Part shown: positions 56,661 through 64,000 of the stretch, piece after piece
Layout: every line of letters begins with the position of its first letter
How positions within the stretch are numbered: the first letter of the stretch is position 1
Source of the DNA: Lycorma delicatula
Lineage: Eukaryota; Arthropoda; Insecta; Hemiptera; Fulgoridae
Reading direction: 5' to 3'
Length of the DNA stretch: 64,000 nt
Assembly (NCBI RefSeq): GCF_047948215.1
Contig: NC_134456.1
Location: forward strand, 78,296,515 to 78,360,514
The notes under the pieces: generated by a model
Databases searched by the model: none
What the model saw: the letters and a program-made list of their open reading frames with translations, nothing else
Told to the model about the DNA's origin: nothing
Program-made: the position numbers and the translations under genes

Positions 56661-59600
56661 ATTATACTTTTTATCTTTTTATTGGCATATATTCATTTAG
56701 AACCGTAATATTGTGTTACCGATAGCATAATCGTGTACTAGCAGTAAATTACGACTCTTTAATGAAGTCAAAAACAACTTTGTCATTTATTTTTTGCCTC
56801 ATATAATGCAGTATTTTCTTCAAAGCTTTGATACGAGTAGAGCTTGTCTACAAGCCTTGGCTTAACTTTACTATGAGTAAGCAACTCTGCTGTTTGTTAC
56901 TTATACAATATACGTTTTATAGGTTTATAGATAACTTTTGTATTGTATCTGATAACAGAAAATTCGTATAATATCTAGTGACTTGTAATGTATACATACA
57001 AATATTAGTGGTAATGGCGATAGCAATGATGTTATCACTAATTTTTTATTGTTAAGCAAATATCAAGCTAATAAACACTCCACAATAGAAGAAAGAAAAT
57101 AGTTTGGAAACAAAAAAAGCAGAAAAAATAATGAAAAGTGAATATTAATTTAATAACATTGGCTAAGGAAACGTTCAATAAAAATAGTTATTATATAATA
57201 TAATGGATATAGATTTCAAAAAGCGTCTTGTATTGTGGTTGAATGTGCTTCCATGGGATAAATGAAAAGGAATACAAAGAGGTTGGAATTTCGAGAAAGC
57301 TAGGGAAAATTCAATATTGATCTGATACGATAAAAAATTAAGTGGTAATGAGAGAAAATGAAAATGAAAGTTTAATCGTATCAAGCTTGATTTATAAATT
57401 TGAATCTGATTCATAAAGGCTGAAAAGAATAGGATTAAGTGTTTTTACTCTAAAAGAATTAGTTAAAGGTGTAAAGAAGAAATATTGATAAATAGTGAAC
57501 CTTATTGAAGATTTGAAAGCAAACGTACGTTCGTTCATTTGAAAACAAAATTTAGCTAAATAATTATAAAAGGTAACGGAGTTAGACATGGTTAATTATA
57601 TTTATGATGATGATGATGATTATGTTAAAAAGTATATTTTGAAAATAAGATAAATTTCATTCAAGGCGGTTTCATAATAGGAATAAAATTTGAATAATTT
57701 CGTTTAACATTATAAAATAAATCTCAAAGACAATTTAAAATGCCTAAATAAAAATAAATTTTCAGTTAACCGGTAAAAAAAATAGTTTGTAATACACAGG
57801 GTATGTGATTTAGGTATTAATTGGTGTAGTGTGGCTTTAGCGAGATTACTTTATACACTAGAACTTGTTCGATAAGGTCTCAGTAGTCATATGTATACTG
57901 TACCAATCGATCTCTAAGTCAATATGTTAGTCGGACATTTTATCGTTATTTAATGTAATAATTATTACGGTATTTAAAATGAACCCACTGTTTTACCATT
58001 GAAACCAAGTAATTTGTTACAGCAAGATCTTCTAACAAGCAGGATGTATTTCCTTGTAATCTCATGATAAATGTAAAATACAATATTAATAATGCTTGGA
58101 AGTAAAGTAATATGTCAATATGTAAATCATTTATCAAACATTATTACACAGTCTTTTCTTTCTGTATTTCAATAATACTATCGCCTACTATTATTGTACT
58201 TGTCATTTCTAGAACGTCATTACATACCGTATATTGATGGTGTATAATAATATGAAAATTATTCATGGTTTTGATAGGTTCAAGCTTACGTTTATATTGA
58301 TGATTTAGTAAACGTACATAGAACCAGTAATGTGAAAACCATACTGTAAATTGAAAATCACACCTGAAATTGATGTTTGTGTAGTTATTTGGGATACGTA
58401 GAATTACTGATTTAAAAAGAAAGTTCATAAATTCATGAATAACATATTTCCATAATCGGGCACGTGTTTAGATATTAGTTATGTATTTTGAAAACGGATT
58501 ATAAAAATATCTTATTTTTTGTTTATCAAAGAAAAAAAAACAATGACCGTTTTCTAATAACGATGTTTTTACTTTCCAAAAAAAGCAAAATTTTTATTTA
58601 TAATTTGACTGATGTTTAAAAAAAAACTATTAAAATACAAGTGATGTGTAAAATAAAAACCATTGTCAAACTATGTTCAGTGATACATTGATTGAGAAGT
58701 TTGTAAAAATATGTTAACTCTAGTGTTATTTATTGAAAAGGAATCATAATTGATTTCCTATAAATTAATAATAATAATAATTAACAATTATTTATTAATA
58801 AAAATAAATAAATTTATTATTAATAATAATGAAAAAATAAATAAAATTTTTATATATTTTATTCAATGTCATATTTAAAAGAAAAAAAAAATTATAAAAA
58901 TATAAAATAAATATTTTATATTTTTTTAATAGTTTCTAATTTTTTTTACATAAAATTCAAAATAATTCCAAATTATAAATAAATTATTATTAATAATAAT
59001 AATAAATTAATAATTAATTTCCTATGTGTATATATATACGAATATATATGTTTAATGTTATGTGTAATAATATAATAATATTAATTTATTTACATTTTTT
59101 TTAGGTTGGGATTAGTTTTTTTTTTTTTTTTTTTTTTTGATTGGATTTTGATAATTTCGGTTTTGTATGTAGAATTAATTATGAATTAATTTGAGACAAT
59201 TTAATAAAGTATTCCTTTAATTGATAGACTGATGACAGTTGGTAGCAATATATAGAGTTTCCTAGGAACTGTTGATTTTTTTCACTAACTGGATTAAAAA
59301 TAATTTCTTTTACTAGTAAATGAAAACAGTGATAAAACTATCAGATTACACAATTTTTGCAATCTACTTTAACAATTTCAACAGTTTATCAATTGATTTG
59401 AAAAAATAAGGTGACTTTTTTTCACAATAAAAGGTTTTAACATTTCATTTAATAAAACATAATTTCATAAAACTATTATTTATGGAGCTATAAATTATTT
59501 AATAATTTAATTGACCAGATAAAAAAAGAGAATTTTTAAAGGGAGAATTTTTAAACTTGTAGATGTGTATGGTATACGTACTTTTATTAAAATATAAATA

Positions 59601-59834
59601 CTTTCTTAAGATATAAATTTTTATTGAAAAAACAGAAAATGGAGGACAAATGGAAAATAAAGACAGATATGACATTTGTCCGCATGAACTTTTTTTGTTT
59701 ATTTTATTGTATTGAATTAGTTCTTTAAGTTAGGTCATCATCTCCCGGAACAGTCTGTATGTCCGAAAGTTTATGACTATCTATTTAGAATTAAGAATAA
59801 TTCAAGACAAGAAATTCTGGGATGACAATCTGTA
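56661..59834. other. AT-rich stretch, nothing recognised
   Basis: About 3.2 kb, extremely AT-rich at 58.7-59.15 kb (TAATAAT words, T run at 59119-59138). The short frames on the minus strand at 57175-58428 show no recognisable motif and differ little from random AT-rich sequence. Confidence 0.5.
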
Positions 59835-60378
59835 TATATACATTTATATATATTATATATGTTAGATTGAAAGACCGAAGATAGAAAATGTCAATATTTT
59901 GAATGTCAACACATACCGAATACGTCGGTGAAAGACCGAATTATTTACTTATTCGGACCTTTGCTATTATATTTCGACAAATACAGATAAGCCCTGGTGG
60001 GGGTCAAAACGATAACTAGAAATAAAAAAAAAAATCACCCAATATCATTCTCAAGGCAAATAGATTACGAGAAATCTTCGTAAAAAAGAGGGAGTTAAAT
60101 TTAAACCTAATATATCTTACGCTCGCTTCTCTTTCTAACCTCATATAATTAACGTTAAATATACAAATTATAAATTTTATTCTCCAACATTGGAGGCGAT
60201 TAATCAAATTCAAAGCATTCAGCATGCACTGATGGTGAAATTTAATAAAAATATTTTTATAAAAAAATTTAAAAAAGGGCAAACCATTTGAGCATTTATT
60301 TGTATCGTTATCGTTCATCCATGCAGTTATATTTTGTAAACCTTGACTGGTTCTTTCTATTTATTAAATGATGAAAAG

Positions 60379-60430
<52 letters not shown>

Positions 60431-60770
60431 TGTATATTTAACGTTAATTAGACGAGGTTAACAAGCAAAGCAGGGGTAGGTTATGTTTGGCTTAAATTTA
60501 AACTTCCGTTTTTTACGAAGGTTTCTCGTAATCTATTTATCTTAGAGAGTGATTGGTATTGTGTGATTTTTTTTATATTTTTTTTCTAATTATCGTTTCG
60601 ACCCTAACAGAGCTTATCTGTGTTTGTCGACATATACCGGGGAATGTCCGAATTAGCAGATATTTCGGACATTCACCTACGTATTTGGTATGTATCGACA
60701 TTCACTGGAGAATATCAACACTTACCAGATATCGGTCTCTCACGGTTACATATATATAATTTACATTTAA
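59835..60770. mobile_element. Inverted-repeat element E (foldback-like, about 300-bp arms)
   Basis: The left arm 59835-60175 is the reverse complement of 60425-60770. Matched words include GAAAGACCGA at the outer end (59869; GAGAGACCGA at 60742), ACACATACCGAATACGTCGG, TTATTCGGAC, ATAGATTACGAGAAATCTTC, GTAAAAAA, TTAAATTTAAACC and TTAACGTTAAATATACAAAT. The 250-bp centre holds a long (TA)n run (60380-60424). Each arm carries the element-A type module (ACGCTCGCTTCTCTTTCTAA on the left, GAGGTTAACAAGCAAAGCAG on the right). Arms differ at many bases. No transposase is present. Confidence 0.88.
60380..60424. repeat. (TA)n microsatellite inside element E
   Basis: About 45 bp of TA lie at the inner edge of the right arm, which sets the uncertain centre of the inverted repeat. 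Confidence 0.95.
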
Positions 60771-60777
60771 AAAAAAA

Positions 60778-61480
60778 CTGATGTGGATACCACATGACAT
60801 CCTTGTAAGCGTATTAAATTATATCTTCACAATTTTTTAAATGAAAAGTACATAAAATTAAATTTCATTAAAAACTTCTAATTTTTTTTTTTTATTGTCG
60901 AACTATTATCCACCACGTAAATTTTTTTTTAGAATGAGAGGTTAATAATTAATTATTAATAAATTAATATATTTAAATTAAAAATAAAGTTAAAAAAAAA
61001 GTGGTTGAAGTTTTATACGAACCGATGTTCCTTCCCCTTGTAAGATCCAAATATTTCATTAACTAAAATTTAATTTGGCTATAACTCTGGAACCAATGAA
61101 AATAAGGACCACTTAAGATGTATAGTTGAAAAGCTCTTAATCAGGGCTTATTATTGCATTTAAGAAAAAGTCCAAAGTCCATATTTTTTGATTTTGGGCT
61201 TTTTTAGACCCTGTTGGTCCAGTCGATTTCAATCAAAAGGGGAAGTGCACAACTAGATGTTACAGCAGTCCTAATTCCAATATTTCAACATCCTACGGCT
61301 AATGGTTTTTGAGTTATGCGAGATACGTAAATACGTACGTGCAGACGTCACGCCGAAATTAGTAAAAATGGATTCAGGGATGGTAAAAATTGATATTTCC
61401 GTTGAAATCTAAAAATCAAAGTTTTTCGCTATACTTTCTTTACTTCGTGCAATAAAGTCAAAATATATATGTTCTGAATA
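60778..61480 (-). repeat. Dispersed repeat family R3, copy 2
   Basis: In reverse complement this is homologous to 53235-53910: GATGTGGATACCACATGACA with AAGCGTATTAAATTA at the left, GGAACCAATGAAAATAAG, TCTTAATCAGGGCTTATTAT, CAATCAAAAGGGGAAGTGCA with CAACTAGATGTTA, and CTTTCTTTACTTCGTGCAAT at the right. It is longer than copy 1, with the intervening GCATAACTCAAAAACC-type piece that is also at the window's right end. Confidence 0.85.
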
Positions 61481-62021
61481 TACTTTGATCTAGTAGTTGA
61501 TAATGCAGATAAAGAAAAATAAATTTTTATTAATTCCTATCAATTACAAATTATATAAATTATTGAATTATTTTATTATTTCAATGGACGAGGGGTGGTG
61601 GAAAACAGATTCTGCAGGCATATAATTAATTATATAAAAACCTTTCTATCACCATACCTCTTCCCCTCTCCAAAAAAATAACTAATTGAGTAACTGAATT
61701 TTAACATTACAAATTTTCCAATATTGGAAACTGGAAATTTCCATTGAAAATTTCTATGAATATGAATCAAGTAATATAATTATTATTTTTATACTAATTT
61801 CTCTCAAAGTAATTCATGAAAACACAAAACTCCAACAAGTTGTAAAAAGTTGAATTATTCCGTAAATTTCAAAGTCTTGAAGACAGATGTATAAATGGAT
61901 ATTTATATTTTTCAGAAATATTTTGATAACTGAAAAATAATAGACCTTAAAAACTTTCAAAAAATTGTAAAAAGACCGTAAAAAGAACCTTAAAAAAGGT
62001 TGCTTTCATTAGGTAACACAA
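61481..62021. other. AT-rich stretch, nothing recognised
   Basis: No feature is supported. Confidence 0.45.
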
Positions 62022-62835
62022 TACGGATGATTCAAAGAGGACTTCACAAAATTAAAAGCATATAAAAATTTATTTTGTTAACTTAATGATTGGTTGAAGT
62101 CTCATTTCATAGCAAAACACATCAAGTTTTGACTTACCTAGTTCATTAGTACCGAATTTCACCACCAGCACTGTCCACCAGCATCATTGTTGTTTTAAAT
62201 GGATATATTTACTGGTGCAAAACGTGTTCGCTATTTGTTTTTGTTTCACGATTTCCATTCAGTAATTTCAGTTCAACGTAGTTTTCGTAGAGAGTACGGT
62301 AGTGAGCCTCCTAATAGGCATATAATTTAGTTTTGGTACTAAATCTTTGTTGATACAAGTTGTTATTCGTCCTGCCAAACGCCCGTTCTTCGAGAAGTCA
62401 ACCGTAAATGGTATCGTATATCTGGACATCCTTCAAAATTTTATAATTCCTCGGTAAGAGAATGATGACCAACATGGACGCAACAGCAAGACGGGGCACC
62501 ATCTCACTACCGTCTAGAAATCCGAGGTTTTCTTGACACACCGTTCCTAGGTCGGTGGATTGGTCCTGAGGTCCAATTCCATGGCCACTTCGCTCCCCAG
62601 GTTTGACGCTAGACTTTTTCTTTGAGTTTCATTAAAGATCGGGTTATGTACCCGATTCAATAGATTTCAGGATGTATGTAGCATTACAAACGGAAGCTAT
62701 ACCGAACCAAAGTGAATGTTGGGTGGCAAAATTGGTGTATTTTTCTAGGAAATAAGACCTAAACCGAATCTTTAAGTTATCTAAATAAGTTTCTATATTC
62801 TTTTAAAGTTGTTAAGTCCTTTTGATCACCCGGTA
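62022..62835 (+). mobile_element. Internally deleted Tc1/IS630-type element with terminal inverted repeats
   Basis: The left end TACGGATGATTCAAAGAGGA, CTTCAC, AAAATTAAAAGCATAT (from 62022) and the reverse complement of the right end, TACCGGGTGATCAAAAGGAC, TTAACAACTTTAAAAGAATA (to 62835), form imperfect terminal inverted repeats of about 45 bp, both starting TAC. The length (814 bp) is short for this group and the inner transposase is mostly missing. The right-hand region keeps the transposase end (see 62190-62760). Confidence 0.82.
62190..62760 (+). pseudogene. IS630/Tc1-type transposase: HTH fused to catalytic end, with stops
   Basis: The N-terminal text GAKRVRYLFLFHDFHSVISV, QRSFRREYGSEPPNRH (62212-62325) is an HTH start of the DUF4817-like group. 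It is followed, after a break, by QQDGAPSHYRLEIRGFLDTP, FLGRWIG (62475-62560, second catalytic Asp in QDGAP), then PWPLRSPGLTLDFFFEF (62580-62630) in another frame. Intact members have roughly 150-200 residues between the HTH start and QDGAP, including the first catalytic Asp, so a large internal segment is deleted. SPD is changed to SPG. It cannot encode a working transposase. Confidence 0.82.
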
Positions 62836-62982
62836 TTGGTATGATATTTAATTTTAATTCTAGACTGAAGCTGATTCTATTAGAATTTTTACTAATTTTA
62901 TTTGATTTTAACACCACTATCATAATGCGTTCAGTGTAACTACTAGAAATGTATTTTGCTAAAATGCAGACTGAAATTATAA
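62836..62982. other. AT-rich flank
   Basis: No feature is supported. Confidence 0.4.
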
Positions 62983-63031
62983 AGTGTGTGTGTGTGTATA
63001 TAAATATATATATATATATATATATTTATAT
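62983..63031. repeat. Compound (TG)n(TA)n microsatellite
   Basis: GTGTGTGTGTGTGTATATAA, then TATATATATATATATATATA with a T slip at about 63025. Confidence 0.93.
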
Positions 63032-63039
63032 ACATAGTG

Positions 63040-63330
63040 TATCACGAAGTTTTCCCGAGAGAACTTTCATAACCTATTTTAATCGTGAAAATAATGGAAT
63101 AATGGAAAAACTAATATGTCCTGAAGTGCTTCGTTCATGAGTAAAGGCTAGCGAAAGATTTCGCTTGGATTTCAGCTACCCTGGTGAAATGAGGTCGTAC
63201 TGAAATTTTTAGGACTTTAATAATTGGGTAGAATTAGTGACTTTTTATGGTATTTTAGTTGAATAAAGCAGATCCCAGAACCGTAGTAGTTGGTGAGAAA
63301 TCTGGCAATTCAATAAATCAATAAAATTCA
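63040..63330 (+). repeat. Unassigned dispersed-repeat-like segment
   Basis: The segment from ATCACGAAGTTTTCCCGAGA to CAGAACCGTAGTAGTTGGTG has mixed composition (GTAAAGGCTAGCGAAAG, GAAATGAGGTCGTACTG) unlike the AT-rich surroundings. It looks like a repeat, but no second copy was seen here. No reading frame is meaningful. Confidence 0.4.
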
Positions 63331-63839
63331 AGAAAATCAATAAATTGCTGTAAATACCCCTGTTTTCTATGTTTCACTGTTTCACCTATAATAACTTTGT
63401 TAAATGGGTAATAAACACATAACGTAATTAAATAAAATTTCTAAAGAATTTAATTTTGAAAAAATGGTGTTAATATGTTGAATAAAACAAAATAATAAAA
63501 TTAGAAAAACTCGAATTTTATTTAATACAGTAGCGAATGTAATAAGTTATTTACAACTATTACTAAGTCAAAACATTTAAAATATTGAGTCTTCCTACCC
63601 TTTTATGATACACATATCCTTGTAATTATTATTAACACAAGAAAACGGTTGGGCAGCACTTGCAAATTATTGAATTTAATTAAAAATATTTAACTCGGCC
63701 TTAAATTAGTGAAGATAGATTAAAACAGAGGTTTAGCAGAAATAATTTTGGTACAGGTTAATAACCGTCAATTAATGAAATAGTTAAAAAATGTATTTTA
63801 CATATTAACTTATTACGTATTAATACGTTTTCTCTAAAA
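63331..63839. other. AT-rich stretch, nothing recognised
   Basis: No feature is supported. Confidence 0.45.
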
Positions 63840-64000
63840 CGTAATATCTATACGTATGTATGTATCTCGCATATCTCAAAAACGGTTAGTCGTAGTATGT
63901 TGAAATTTTGGATTTACAACTGTTATAACATCTAGTTGTGCAACTTCCCTTTTAATTGCAATCGACTGAACCTAAAAGTGTCCAAAAAAGTCCAATTTCA
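63840..64000 (+). repeat. Dispersed repeat family R3, copy 3 (runs off window end)
   Basis: TATGTATCTCGCATATCTCA, AAAACGGTTAGTCGTAG, TGTTGAAATTTTGG, AACATCTAGTTGTGCAACTT, CCCTTTTAATTGCAATCGAC match the corresponding part of 53410-53480 (+) and 61195-61330 (-). Part of the repeat lies beyond base 64000. Confidence 0.82.

Overview
This window looks like about 64 kb of intergenic DNA from a large, AT-rich, repeat-filled arthropod (probably insect) nuclear genome. The evidence is the very high A+T content, long TA, TG and TTA microsatellites, tRNA-derived SINEs, and relics of mariner/Tc1/IS630, LINE (I-clade, R1-like and two others), Penelope-like and LTR elements. There are no operons, Shine-Dalgarno sites or dense ORFs. 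No intact host protein-coding gene could be recognised. Every coding stretch that can be identified is a broken transposon gene. A hemipteran is a guess only.

Layout. 0-10 kb: a mariner transposase relic (1-475, minus), a possible Helitron-type end, an IS630/Tc1-type transposase relic (about 2.74-3.73 kb), two SINE-1 copies with target-site duplications, microsatellites, and an internally deleted mariner with terminal inverted repeats (8343-9261). 10-20 kb: an inverted-repeat element (10262-11088), a 5'-truncated LINE (11.4-13.65 kb, minus), a composite SINE-1/SINE-2 insertion site (15.3-15.7 kb), a LINE-end fragment, a second LINE relic (17.6-18.6 kb, minus) and a second IS630/Tc1-type relic (about 19.1-19.95 kb). 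20-36 kb: two homologous LTR-like blocks 8 kb apart, SINEs, a 36-bp perfect palindrome, an inverted-repeat element (25.2-25.9 kb), a possible hAT-like element and long AT-rich stretches. 36-48 kb: two R1-like LINE 3' ends, a DDE_3-type transposase relic, an inverted-repeat element split by a SINE, two copies of a dispersed repeat and another inverted-repeat element. 48-64 kb: microsatellites, a Penelope-like endonuclease relic, an internally deleted I-clade LINE bounded by a perfect 13-bp target duplication, a large inverted-repeat element, three copies of another repeat family, and an internally deleted mariner-like element with terminal inverted repeats.

The most interesting patterns are: (1) five long inverted-repeat (foldback-like) elements, three of which carry a GCGAGCGAAGCGAGCG-like module, also seen at about 42.95 kb; (2) two SINE families with different tRNA-like heads but a shared 3' tail, which suggests a common mobilising LINE or a conserved SINE tail domain; (3) three copies of one target sequence around two adjoining SINEs; (4) internally deleted elements that keep both ends. 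The genes do not work together as a pathway. The window is best read as a record of transposon insertion and decay.
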